Positions 45,687-55,058 of a stretch of DNA of 64,000 nucleotides are shown piece after piece. A model generated the notes under the pieces. The model was not told the origin of the DNA. It was given only the letters and a program-made list of their open reading frames with translations, and searched no databases. Source of the stretch: Methanomicrobium antiquum (GTDB lineage: Archaea > Halobacteriota > Methanomicrobia > Methanomicrobiales > Methanomicrobiaceae). Each line of letters starts with the position of its first letter. The first letter of the stretch is position 1. Where the stretch lies: assembly GCF_029633915.1 (NCBI RefSeq), contig NZ_CP091092.1, positions 248,001 through 312,000 on the forward strand, in the 5' to 3' direction. The position numbers were made by a program, and so were the translations under genes.

Positions 45687-48638
45687 TTATTGCCGGGCAG
45701 AAAAGCGCCAGGCGCCGTTTGGAACAATTATCTCAAATCTTGCACCCTGCCCTTCTTTTCCTGTTTCTTTAATTGTAATTCCTGTTGTTGATAAAATTTC
45801 ACGTGTTAAAAATAGTCCGAAGCCGGTATTTTTACCAACGCCTCTGTCAAATATTTTCTCTTTTTCAGACTCAGCTACACCTTCACCGTTGTCTTCCCAG
45901 ATAATTTTAAGCTCACTGTCAGATATTATGCAGGTTGTATGGACTTCTGTTGCACTTACTCCATGCCGTATTGTATTATCCATTAAGTTTGCAAAGACCT
46001 TTTCAAGCATTGGATCTGCTTTTATGAGAATGTTTTCGCAGTTGTTATAGAGTTTTATTCTGTCATCCGCTGATTTATCTATCAGCTTTCTGATATTAAG
46101 CCAGACTGCTCTTTCAACCCCGAGATTTTCATATTCGCGGGTGAACTCAATCTGTCGCTGGATTTTTTGTACAGCAGTATCAATTTTATCCAGGTAATCA
46201 ATCTGAACGGGATCTTTTGCATAATCCTTAGTAATCTCAAGTGCTCCTCTGACTATTGTTATGAGATTTAAAATATCATGCCTTGTAATGCCGGAGAGAA
46301 TCTGAAGTTTTCTGTTTGCAAGACAAAGAGACTCTTCAGCGATTTTTCTGTCTGTTATATCTCTTGCAATTCCTTCAAATCCAAGAACTTCTCCTGATTC
46401 ATTCTTAATAGGTACAATTCCGGATGTGTGCCAGTGCCATGAACCTTCTGCATCTTTTATTCTGTATTCAATTCCCTCCAGTCTTTCTCCGGATTTCAAG
46501 ACCTTTTCTAAGAATTCCAGGCTTTTTGAAACGTCATCAGGATGGATATAATCCAGAAAAGATTTTCCTTTGGAATAACCCTGCGGGAAACCAAGCAGTG
46601 ATGAAGCGGCCGGGGATACAAATGTAAATTCCCCTTCTTTTGTGAGTGTATACACAATGTCATGCAGGTTTTCTATAAGATTTCTGTATCGTTTTTCACT
46701 TTCCAGTAGAGTTTCTTCTGATTGTTTCCGGTCTGTTATGTCTATGAATGATGCAACACTTCGTCTGGATTTTGGAATTAGTTTTACATTATTTAGACAG
46801 TAATGAATTCTTCCATCTCTGTCTATAAAACGAAATTCATATGTTCCTGTGACCTGTTTTCCCTCATTATCAGGATTGCGGCGCTTTTTGTGATAATTAA
46901 GCATTAAATCGAGATCATCTTTTAAAACAAAATCCGTCCAGGACATTTTGTTTTCGATTTCTTCTTTTGAAAAACCTGAAAGTTCTTCAAATCCGGAGTT
47001 TGCCATTGAAATTGTTGTATCGTCCTCAATAATTATTGTTGCCGCACCTGTAGTTTCAAATATTGTTCTGTATAAGTTTTCTGACTCTTTTAGAATAATC
47101 TCTGCCCTTTTTCTGTCTGTTATATCTCTGATACATTCGATTGAACCAATTAATTTTTTGTCAGAATCATAAAGGGGTGATGCGGTAAACCAAAAATATG
47201 TGCCCATTCCTGTATTATATTCGGGTTTGAAGATTTCTGCAACCAGCTTGTCATCTTCCCATCTGATTTTTGAGTATTTACTGACTGCTTTTTCATCGTA
47301 GTTTATTACAAGATCAATTAAAATCGGAACTCTTTCATTGAAAAATACCAGGCCTGTTTCATAGTTGCCCTTTCCGATTATGTCTTTTTTATTAACGCCT
47401 GTCATTATTTCAGTTGCACGATTCCAGGCGATTACTTTTCCTTCTCTGTCAATTACAAATGTTGCATCCGGTAGAAATTCAATGATGTCGGAAAGCTCCT
47501 GTTTTGATTTTTGAAGCTCTTTTTCTTTTGATATCATCTCATTAAGGCTGTTTTGGAGCTCTTCTTCAGAGACAGTTAATTCCTCATATGCGGCATGAAG
47601 TTCTTCTGTTTTTCTGTACAGTTCCTGTTCTGTTTTTTCTTTTTCAGCAATTGTTCTTGCCTGCATAAAATTTTGATAGGCAGTTTTAGAAATCAGGTTT
47701 GCAACTGTATGCAGTATTTTGCCAACAGATAAGAACTCTTCATATGACATCGAAGGAACTTCATAGTAAGCTTTCATAAACTCTTCTTCATCAGCACCTA
47801 TCTTCCTTGCATACTCACGCATTTTATCTTCACTTTGAGCTTCGTTTCTGATCTGTCCTGCAAGCCAGTTTGCGATGTGTTGTCCGTTTATGATTATGCT
47901 TACTCCTGCGTCCCACAGCCCTCCGCTCAGGCAAATCTGAACTGTCGGACCGTCAGGATTTGGTTTTCCAATTGCTGCATCTGATTTATGACAGTTTTGG
48001 CATCCGGTTTTTGTTTTTCTTATTATATCTTTGCACAGACGTGTGAATCTGCTTGGTTTTGTAACAGGTGTTCCGTCAGGAAGTGTGATTAGTGAAGCAA
48101 CACCTGTCAATTCAGAAAATTCATCCTGAATTTTTTGTATTTCATCAGGGTCAAATAAATTTTCAAAAGAAAATTGTAATTCCTGTTCCGGCCGGGTAAG
48201 AGAGAACAGGCGTTGTTTTAAAATATCCTCAGCTTTTTTTCCTGATATTGACTTTTTTATTTTATGAGCAAGTTCAGCAAACTGTGATTTTGGATCGCCG
48301 CCTTTCTGGACATAAAAATCAGCTCCTTCGTTTAAGGCCTCAATTACTACCTCTTCCCTGCTCTTTCCCGTAAAAATCAAAAATGGCGTAGAATTATTAG
48401 TGTCTCGTAGATATTTTAAAAAATCAATCCCGCTCAATTCAGGCATCTGATAATCTGATACTATCGCATCAAAGGATTGTGTTGAGAGTATTTTTAGCGC
48501 TTCTTTTACGCTTTCTGCTGTTGTTACAGAAAAATTTCCTGTTCTTTCAAGAAACATTTTGCCAATATCAAGAAGAGCTGGTTCATCATCAACATAAAGA
48601 AGTGATATTTCAGGTAAATCCCACTCTTCAAATGGCAT
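45687..48638 (-). CDS. Receiver-PocR-PASx3 histidine kinase
   Basis: 983 aa. Receiver (8-125; YVDDEP, IVSDYQMPE and YVQKGG intact), then a PocR ligand-binding domain (about 155-320): FSELTGVASLITLPDGTPV, FTRLCKDIIRKTKTGCQNCHKSD, ICLSGGLWDAGVSIIINGQH. PocR domains bind small hydrocarbon or alcohol-like ligands such as propanediol in bacteria, and a C...CxxC pattern can hold metal. Three PAS domains (378-500, 505-625, 630-750), H-box GITRHDILN and HATPase (DNGEGV, GVGKNTGFGLFLTRE) follow. Same direction as the 1305-aa kinase; the signal is not known. Confidence 0.88.
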   Translation of the reverse strand: MPFEEWDLPEISLLYVDDEPALLDIGKMFLERTGNFSVTTAESVKEALKILSTQSFDAIVSDYQMPELSGIDFLKYLRDTNNSTPFLIFTGKSREEVVIEALNEGADFYVQKGGDPKSQFAELAHKIKKSISGKKAEDILKQRLFSLTRPEQELQFSFENLFDPDEIQKIQDEFSELTGVASLITLPDGTPVTKPSRFTRLCKDIIRKTKTGCQNCHKSDAAIGKPNPDGPTVQICLSGGLWDAGVSIIINGQHIANWLAGQIRNEAQSEDKMREYARKIGADEEEFMKAYYEVPSMSYEEFLSVGKILHTVANLISKTAYQNFMQARTIAEKEKTEQELYRKTEELHAAYEELTVSEEELQNSLNEMISKEKELQKSKQELSDIIEFLPDATFVIDREGKVIAWNRATEIMTGVNKKDIIGKGNYETGLVFFNERVPILIDLVINYDEKAVSKYSKIRWEDDKLVAEIFKPEYNTGMGTYFWFTASPLYDSDKKLIGSIECIRDITDRKRAEIILKESENLYRTIFETTGAATIIIEDDTTISMANSGFEELSGFSKEEIENKMSWTDFVLKDDLDLMLNYHKKRRNPDNEGKQVTGTYEFRFIDRDGRIHYCLNNVKLIPKSRRSVASFIDITDRKQSEETLLESEKRYRNLIENLHDIVYTLTKEGEFTFVSPAASSLLGFPQGYSKGKSFLDYIHPDDVSKSLEFLEKVLKSGERLEGIEYRIKDAEGSWHWHTSGIVPIKNESGEVLGFEGIARDITDRKIAEESLCLANRKLQILSGITRHDILNLITIVRGALEITKDYAKDPVQIDYLDKIDTAVQKIQRQIEFTREYENLGVERAVWLNIRKLIDKSADDRIKLYNNCENILIKADPMLEKVFANLMDNTIRHGVSATEVHTTCIISDSELKIIWEDNGEGVAESEKEKIFDRGVGKNTGFGLFLTREILSTTGITIKETGKEGQGARFEIIVPNGAWRFSARQ

Positions 48639-48798
48639 AATGTATATCCCCTTTTTCTTAAAAGGATATATAATCTTGTATCAGGATAATTTTTAATTTT
48701 ATAAGGCGTTATAGAGGTATGAAAGGCAAAAATTTAGCATTAAAAAATAGCAGTGTTAAAAAAGAAACCATTTTCTTGTTTCCATCGGTTTATTTGTC

Positions 48799-49071
48799 TC
48801 AATCGTATTTTTCTGCATTTGAATTTGTGCAGGCTTTTAAGTACCAATAAATTATAAGCATAACCAAAGTCATTTCGATGAAAAATCCCACATACAGGAT
48901 TAGTCCTGACCAGAATTGTGTTTTTAAATCCCCAAAAACCCGGTTTTTTGTAAATATATCAATAATAAATCCAATGAGAGGAAGTTTCGCTGTGAAAAAA
49001 GAACCATATAATCTCCCCTGCCATACTTCTCCTCCCAAAAACAAAGCAAAAATAAAAATTACATTTATCAA
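48799..49071 (-). CDS. Small membrane protein
   Basis: 90 aa with two hydrophobic stretches (MINVIFIFALFLGG and LILYVGFFIEMTLVMLIIYWYL) and a middle loop of mixed charge. No family recognised. Chosen over the overlapping plus-strand frame because that one is basic and lacks a protein-like pattern. Translation start near weak signals; moderate support only. Confidence 0.5.
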   Translation of the reverse strand: MINVIFIFALFLGGEVWQGRLYGSFFTAKLPLIGFIIDIFTKNRVFGDLKTQFWSGLILYVGFFIEMTLVMLIIYWYLKACTNSNAEKYD

Positions 49072-49220
49072 TATTTTTTCTTATCAGAATTTCCTGAAAT
49101 TCTTTACAGGTAGCAATGCAAATAGAAATGGTATGGATATATCGTGAGAGGTGTTTATGGTCTTTTAGGCCTGATATTAAAATATAATCATCTGGGGCTA
49201 AGTCTTGTGGGGTGCAATTT

Positions 49221-50225
49221 ATGGAAATATCAGTAAAGTTTAAATTAATTTTTGTGGCTTTCATTATTATTTTGTCATCAATAGTTCCCTTCGTATCAGC
49301 AGGTGATCCAGTTATGTTTAGTGAAGGGGATTCATATGATTCATATGTATCCGGTAATTATATTGTATATACGGACTTTAAGGATGACCCTTTTGGAAGG
49401 GAGCCTGAATGGTACAGATACGGAATTGTCAGGGGAAAACCAAATTTTTTTAAAGATCTTCCAATAGGGAATACATATCTGTTCAATATATCCTCAAACA
49501 CAACAACTCCGGTTTATAAAAGCGTATGCAGGAGCATTTCACCCTGGATAAAAGATGATACAGTATATTGGTATGAGAACAGACTATCTCCTGCGTATTT
49601 TGATTCAGATGATCCAAACCCTCTTGACATTTTTTTGTATTCTGTACCTATTGAGAGGATAAATTATCAGGCAGCAGAAAATTATTCCATGCTAAATCCT
49701 AATGTAACTCTCTCCCGGAAATCAGGATATAATTATTCAGAAAGAAAAAGACCCATGTTTTCTTCGGATTTAATTGAAGTTGTACATAGTAATGACAAAA
49801 CATCTGATCTTTTTATGTATTATACAGACCCGGATATTGGCAATAAAACCCTGATTGCATCCGGCCCCTATCTGTGTTATGCAAGTCCGCAGCTTTATGG
49901 GGATAGAATTTTCTGGGAGGACTGCCGCAGCGGTTATTCACAGCTTTATGTATATTCACTTAAAACCGGTCGTGAATATCAGATAGCACCACAGTATTTC
50001 TCCCAGTATGACTGCTCGTTTGACGGCGATATTGTTGCATGGACAACATATGGCGGGGATTTATATTACACAAATATTTCAGGACTGATTGATGAGAAAT
50101 CCTCTGAAAACAGCTATGAACCCGTATCCGGATCAGAAGAATCCGATATTGATACAGTTATTCTGATATTTGCAATTTCAACTGCAATTTTGATTATGGC
50201 GACTAAAAGAGGAGGATTATATTGA
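49221..50225 (+). CDS. Membrane-anchored beta-propeller surface protein
   Basis: 334 aa from ATG 49221 (GGGGTG upstream; GTG 49212 in-frame is an alternative). Signal peptide (LIFVAFIIILSSIVPFVSA), then TolB/WD-like repeats typical of archaeal surface propellers (SYVSGNYIVYTDF, YASPQLYGDRIFWEDCRSG, SLKTGREYQIAP, SFDGDIVAWTTYGGD), and a C-terminal membrane anchor (VILIFAISTAILIMA) with a basic tail. Overlaps the next gene by 4 bp. Function unknown; the fold suggests a binding or scaffold role on the cell surface. Confidence 0.75.
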   Translation: MEISVKFKLIFVAFIIILSSIVPFVSAGDPVMFSEGDSYDSYVSGNYIVYTDFKDDPFGREPEWYRYGIVRGKPNFFKDLPIGNTYLFNISSNTTTPVYKSVCRSISPWIKDDTVYWYENRLSPAYFDSDDPNPLDIFLYSVPIERINYQAAENYSMLNPNVTLSRKSGYNYSERKRPMFSSDLIEVVHSNDKTSDLFMYYTDPDIGNKTLIASGPYLCYASPQLYGDRIFWEDCRSGYSQLYVYSLKTGREYQIAPQYFSQYDCSFDGDIVAWTTYGGDLYYTNISGLIDEKSSENSYEPVSGSEESDIDTVILIFAISTAILIMATKRGGLY

Positions 50226-51016
50226 ACAATTTCTGTCTCCTAAAAGGATTATTAACCTCTGTTGCATTATTAACTGCTATTCTTGCGGGATGCACAGGTA
50301 TGATTCCTGATGATTCTGGTGTAAATATCATCAATAATTCAATAACAGAAGATAATTTAAGCGATTTGGATGAAAACAGGTTTTATCCCGGAAGTGATGA
50401 GAGAATTAGGTTATGTTCATGCATATGCAGGCTTTTAATTGTTGAGAATATTAGTGCCGGAGAAGGATATTCCATGATACAGAATTACAGCAATAAAAAC
50501 GAGATTGTAATGAATCTTGAGCTTTATGGAAATGAACCACTTTCTTCTGAATATTTATCATTTGAAGATAATCCTCTGCTTTTAAGCGCCCTTGAAAAGA
50601 AGCATGGAGGTGTGGAATTAACACCTGAAGAGAATGATTATGCCCTTCTGCATTACAGCAATAAATATTTTGAATATTCGGGAAGTTATTACGTTGCAGT
50701 TGTCAGAGAAGGTTCGTGTTCAAATGACATCTGTTATCCAAAAGATTATAAAAATCTAAAATTTACTGCAGATGAAGTTTTATCACTTGCTCTTGCTGAT
50801 AAAGATGTCAGATATTCAATAGGTGATTTGGACTATGAAGTCTCAGGAGTCTGCATTACTGAAAATAATGGTGAGTCTTTATATCAGGTGCAGATTCAGA
50901 TGTATAAAGACGGTTATCCGCATGGAATGGTAATTCCATATTTAAATATGTCAGGCGGAGTTGTCATAAAAGGGTATAGTTATCCTCCACATATATTGCC
51001 GGAAGTAGCCGGATAA
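50222..51016 (+). CDS. Lipoprotein of unknown function
   Basis: 264 aa. TTG start at 50222 overlapping the previous stop, with AGGAGG six bases upstream, so the start is well supported. Lipobox TAILAGCTGM. The mature protein is acidic and alpha/beta with VVREGSCSNDICYPKDYKNLKF and a PepSY-like tail (FTADEVLSLALADKDVRYSIGD, YQVQIQMYKDGYPHG). Secreted and lipid-anchored together with the propeller protein. No exact family recognised. Confidence 0.7.
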   Translation: MNNFCLLKGLLTSVALLTAILAGCTGMIPDDSGVNIINNSITEDNLSDLDENRFYPGSDERIRLCSCICRLLIVENISAGEGYSMIQNYSNKNEIVMNLELYGNEPLSSEYLSFEDNPLLLSALEKKHGGVELTPEENDYALLHYSNKYFEYSGSYYVAVVREGSCSNDICYPKDYKNLKFTADEVLSLALADKDVRYSIGDLDYEVSGVCITENNGESLYQVQIQMYKDGYPHGMVIPYLNMSGGVVIKGYSYPPHILPEVAG

Positions 51017-51044
51017 TTTTGTATAATTATAACTTGTTCAAAAC

Positions 51045-51617
51045 TTATTCTATTACAATATCATATTTAAAAAGAAGCCCTGAAACACCCTGCAATGAAA
51101 ATAAGGCATTTTTCATCCTGTTTAGTTCAGGATCTATAATGTAATTTTCAGCTGTTCTAAAGTCCGCACCCTCCATATTATTTCTGATAAAAACAGTTCC
51201 TGACAGGCTGCAGTTCTTAAATTCAGCTTCTCTTAGATCTGATTCAGTAAACTGGGCTTCATTTAATGTGCAGTCATCAAACACAGATTTTACAAGACTG
51301 TTTTTAAAAAAAATAGCATAACTAAAGATGCATCCAATAAATCCGACATCAAAGAGAAAATCGCTGCAATAGCTGAAGTCAACCCCTGTTAACTTGCATT
51401 TATTAAATCTGACATTTTTTAAGCCTGTTCCGTTAAGTTTTGTAAGTCCCAAGTTGCAGTTTTCAAATTTGCAGTCAATAAAATCACAGTCTGACAAATC
51501 AGTCTCTGAAAAATTGCAGTTTAGAAATTCACATGAATCAAATTCATTTCCTGTAAATTCTGTCTGTGAATAATCACAGTTTTCAAAAATTATATTGTTC
51601 TGGGACTCGTTTATCAT
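51045..51617 (-). CDS. Pentapeptide-repeat protein
   Basis: 190 aa of five-residue repeats of the A(N/D)LxX class, for example FENCDYSQTEFTGNEF and FLNCNFSETDLSDCDF, running for about 170 residues. These form a right-handed quadrilateral beta-helix. No catalytic motif. It stands 12 bp from the broken gene upstream. Function of this family member unknown. Confidence 0.85.
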   Translation of the reverse strand: MINESQNNIIFENCDYSQTEFTGNEFDSCEFLNCNFSETDLSDCDFIDCKFENCNLGLTKLNGTGLKNVRFNKCKLTGVDFSYCSDFLFDVGFIGCIFSYAIFFKNSLVKSVFDDCTLNEAQFTESDLREAEFKNCSLSGTVFIRNNMEGADFRTAENYIIDPELNRMKNALFSLQGVSGLLFKYDIVIE

Positions 51618-51629
51618 TGGTTCCTCTTT

Positions 51630-52481
51630 TTAGTAAATGCCATCTCCTGCTGTTAAAAAACCTTCCATCAAATATGTACCATTTTTAGAGCCTTTAAAGT
51701 CATTTTCAAACATTTCTTCATATAAATCCCACTGCCACCCAAGCACGTGCCATTCATTTGAGCCCCTGAGATAACAGGATATGCTTAAAGTATTGTCATA
51801 GTCAGCTTCGTATGAAAGATATATGGGAACTTCTATCTGTGACTTTGAATAAGCGTTGCTTTTCTTTATGGTGAATTCCTCTATTTCTGTCATGCTTAAA
51901 AAACTGTGTGGTCTGAACAGGGGTTCTGTATCAAATGGTTGTTTTGTATTGATCTCTAAATCATCTTTAGATAATACCTGTGAATTTCCATCTGCACAAG
52001 TTCAGGAGTTTTAGTTGAATAACTTTCTGAATAGATGATTGCAGGCACCGAAGGAAGCTCTGATTCGTTTTGACCGGGAAAAATTGCAATTGGTTCAATA
52101 TGGCTTTTATAAACAGGAGTTATTTTTTCTGCTGATAAATTGAGCATAGGATAGTTGCTTTGAATCTCAATTTTTGCAGAGATATTATTCGTATCAAAAT
52201 TTGTAAATGTAACTTCTGATATGTTTAAAAACGTCCTATAATCTCCTGAATCAAAATCCGGGGCAGATGGCAGCGGTATTAGCAGTGTTGCGTTATATAT
52301 TGGTTCTGTTGTGGAAAGATAAAGATCACAGGAATAAACTGAATTCACATTGTCAGCTGCATAAATGCCAAGGATTCCTATTGCTATAAGAAGACTGATA
52401 AAAACCAGAACTGCCAGGATAAGTATTCCGACAATTATTTTTCCTGCAATATTTAAGATACTGACTATCTTAATCTGACAT
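51630..52481 (-). pseudogene. Frameshifted membrane-anchored surface protein
   Basis: Two reading frames together give one protein: an N-terminal part (membrane helix IIVGILILAVLVFISLLIAIG, then VYSCDLYLSTTEPIYNATL) that stops at about 51956, and a C-terminal part (DGNSQVLSKDDLEIN ... SNEWHVLGWQWDLYEEMF) whose open frame overlaps it. They join if one base is supplied near 51990. A second shift is needed near the start, where ATG 52481 (MSD) reads out of frame with KIVSILN. The product resembles the intact protein at 60239-60910. Either a real pseudogene or two sequencing errors. Confidence 0.6.
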
Positions 52482-52510
52482 TACAATTCAGATAATATAT
52501 TTGTTGTTTT

Positions 52511-53887
52511 TTAGTACCAGCAGATATCATAGTCTGTTTCGGATTTTACATCTGCTCCGGATACGGCAATGGTCCATTTGCCGTTGTCCATAAAATTACT
52601 TTCTGCTTTTAAAATAGTCATTCTGACTGCACTGTCATCTTTTTCATCGTCCATATCAGAAAAGTGCCAGAATGTTCCTGACGGACTTACAACCGACATT
52701 GATAATTCTGTATCATTATTATCCCACCGGAGTTCAAAAGATAGTTGTGAACTGCCTGAAGGAGTAAGTGAATACCAGTCAGTTTCACCATTTAATATTG
52801 TGCTGTAAAAACGAACCTTGGTTTCAGGAGGGGGGAGAGGAGTTGGTGCAGAACTGTTGTCATCTGCATTGCCGTGACTCAAAAAATCTCTCCCTTTATT
52901 TAAAAAATTATAGAGGTAAATGTCATGTCCTTTTCCCCAATTGTCGAGCCAGACAACATAATCTCCGGAAACCTTTGGGTAATCCTGTTTATGGTCTTTT
53001 GATATTTTCTCTGTTGTTCCGGTTTTTGTGTTGTGCAAATATACATTTCCTCCCCATGGCAGGTTAGAAGGATAAGGTCCAAAATCAAGCCATACAATAT
53101 TATCTCCTGAAACATCCGGGCATAGCTGGGCAGATTCTGTAAAATCGACAGGTCTGGATTCTTTAGTATTAATATCATACATGAATGTTGTATAATACCC
53201 TTCATGCATTCCGGTCCAGACTATGGTGTCTTTGTCTATTACAGGTGAGTAATGAACGTCAGGAACATCTACAGAAAACTCTAGGGTATTTTTTTGGGTA
53301 TTATCATAAAGGCGTAATTCCCGTTTATTTTCAATGATGTCTTCCCAGATATACACAATTTTTCCATTTGATATTGCCGGATGGGAGTATGAGTCATAAA
53401 ATGTGTTTCTACGAAGAGCTGAGTATTCGCCCGTTTTTATGTCATACATCTTAAGAGTAGATCTCTTCTCATCAATATCCTCAACCCATACAATAATATC
53501 TCCGTCAATCACTGGTGAATGCTGAGGATTTTTGGTATATAAAAAGGTTATTTTGCCATCAGACTCGTCATAAAGATAGACTGCACGATTATCAGACCAT
53601 ACATAACTGTCACCTGAGAAGTCAAGACTGAATTTACCTGAAGGATCAGCAATTACAATTTCCTGCATACCTGTTGAGATATTGTATTTGTGAATTGAAC
53701 TTGCAAGCATGTTGTTTTCATCCTGTTCATATTCTATCCAGGCAACAACATTGTCCTTAAAGGCGATTGCATCATATCTTGCCGCATCACCCTTGGCAAT
53801 AAATTCGGCATCTGGTATATCCTGCGCAAAACATGGCGTAGCAATTAATGAAACTGCCAGAAAAAGGGGCAATAAATATAATTTCAT
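52511..53887 (-). CDS. Secreted beta-propeller protein with C-terminal sandwich domain
   Basis: 458 aa. Signal peptide MKLYLLPLFLAVSLIATPCFA. Residues 30-330 have seven or so TolB-like blades (DNVVAWIEYEQ, SPVIDGDIIVWVED, SPVIDKDTIVWTG, PDVSGDNIVWLDFGP). The final 110 residues (GETDWYSLTPSGSS, LSMSVVSPSGTFWHF, NGKWTIAVSGADV) form a beta-sandwich resembling prepeptidase-C-terminal (PPC-like) domains. Overlaps the upstream gene by 4 bp. Extracellular; no enzymatic motif. Confidence 0.78.
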   Translation of the reverse strand: MKLYLLPLFLAVSLIATPCFAQDIPDAEFIAKGDAARYDAIAFKDNVVAWIEYEQDENNMLASSIHKYNISTGMQEIVIADPSGKFSLDFSGDSYVWSDNRAVYLYDESDGKITFLYTKNPQHSPVIDGDIIVWVEDIDEKRSTLKMYDIKTGEYSALRRNTFYDSYSHPAISNGKIVYIWEDIIENKRELRLYDNTQKNTLEFSVDVPDVHYSPVIDKDTIVWTGMHEGYYTTFMYDINTKESRPVDFTESAQLCPDVSGDNIVWLDFGPYPSNLPWGGNVYLHNTKTGTTEKISKDHKQDYPKVSGDYVVWLDNWGKGHDIYLYNFLNKGRDFLSHGNADDNSSAPTPLPPPETKVRFYSTILNGETDWYSLTPSGSSQLSFELRWDNNDTELSMSVVSPSGTFWHFSDMDDEKDDSAVRMTILKAESNFMDNGKWTIAVSGADVKSETDYDICWY

Positions 53888-55056
53888 TTTTTATTCTCCC
53901 TTTTTTTAATTGCAAAGCCAAGTACCCCTGTAATCAGGGCTGTTTCAAGTATCAAAAGGCCTGTGCTTGGCGGGCTTTGATTTACAGGGGCTGATACGTC
54001 CGTTTTTATTGTGTCTTCTTCTTGAGATCCGGCATCTTCCAAAAGGCTTTTTGTTTCGTCATCAACCATATATGATTTTACCAAAAGGCTGTCATCTGCT
54101 GTATTTGCAGAATATGCCTCATCGTAAACTGAAAATGTATTGAAAGCAGATGCATCTGCATCAGCAGCCTCTACTGTGATTAAGTATTCGCCAGGGGCAA
54201 GTTCGTCTGTAAAAATCTCCTTTTTCCATGCATAATAATCACCGCCGCTTTCAACCTTTGTATCTTCAATAATCTGATCCTTAAAGAACGGCTCATCTGG
54301 AGCTGTGGGCTCAATTGAAATAATAAGCCTTGTATTTTCTCCAAGATTTGTTGTTCCTGAAAGTTTCAGGGATGTGCCGGTTGTAATATCCGGGAATGTT
54401 TTAGTGTCAAACCGTATCCACGGGACTTCTGCAAGGAGCATTATTTTCATATACGGGTTTTTGGCCTCTTTTTTTGCCAGTTCTATTTCAAATTCTGTAT
54501 TTGTGTCGGGAAAATATCCGCTGTTTATAAATTCAGAATCACCTCCGACAATGTATGTATAATATTTGCCGGAGAAGAGTTTGTGCGATTTTGTTTTGTC
54601 AAGGATGACACCGTCACCTAAAATATCTCCGTTTTCATCTGTCTGAAATTTAACAAACCGGTTTTTATCAACGACCCCCATACTTTCCTTATAGAACCAC
54701 ACACCTATTTCTGAATCAGGCGCTCCTGTTCCTGAAAGATAAAGCGGCTGATCCTTTGCAAGAGTTCCTCCATATATTGAGACTGGGGATAATTCCAGAT
54801 CCATATCAAAACTGGGAGATACATACCGTTCTTTTGCAAAGTAATCTGAATTTTCTGAAGCATTTCCTGCCAAAACAGGTGATGCTGAAAAAATAAAGAG
54901 TATTAATACTGCGATAGCAATAATCTGAAGTGAGCAGCTTTTTTTGAAGACCGGTTTTTTGTTATCTTTATTTATGTAGTATTTTTTGATTGTTTGTATA
55001 ATTTGCAGATGGATTTCACTGTAATACTTTGGTTCTTTGTATACTGAAAGTGCCAT
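53884..55056 (-). CDS. Surface protein with C-terminal anchor, paralogue 1
   Basis: 390 aa. A cytoplasmic N-terminus of about 40 residues precedes a membrane/signal helix (LQIIAIAVLILFIFSASPVLA). The extracellular part (GGTLAKDQPLYLSGTG, GVWFYKESMGV, SGKYYTYIVGGDSEF, IEPTAPDEPFF) is related to the next gene and to DUF3821-like proteins of Methanomicrobiales surfaces. A C-terminal helix (STGLLILETALITGVLGFAI) plus basic tail resembles an archaeosortase-type sorting signal. Operon with both neighbours. Confidence 0.75.
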   Translation of the reverse strand: MALSVYKEPKYYSEIHLQIIQTIKKYYINKDNKKPVFKKSCSLQIIAIAVLILFIFSASPVLAGNASENSDYFAKERYVSPSFDMDLELSPVSIYGGTLAKDQPLYLSGTGAPDSEIGVWFYKESMGVVDKNRFVKFQTDENGDILGDGVILDKTKSHKLFSGKYYTYIVGGDSEFINSGYFPDTNTEFEIELAKKEAKNPYMKIMLLAEVPWIRFDTKTFPDITTGTSLKLSGTTNLGENTRLIISIEPTAPDEPFFKDQIIEDTKVESGGDYYAWKKEIFTDELAPGEYLITVEAADADASAFNTFSVYDEAYSANTADDSLLVKSYMVDDETKSLLEDAGSQEEDTIKTDVSAPVNQSPPSTGLLILETALITGVLGFAIKKRENKK

Positions 55057-55058
55057 AT

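Noticed and set aside
48878-49147. Plus-strand protein overlapping the small membrane gene
   Set aside because: Basic, without hydrophobic or motif pattern; opposite frame is more protein-like.
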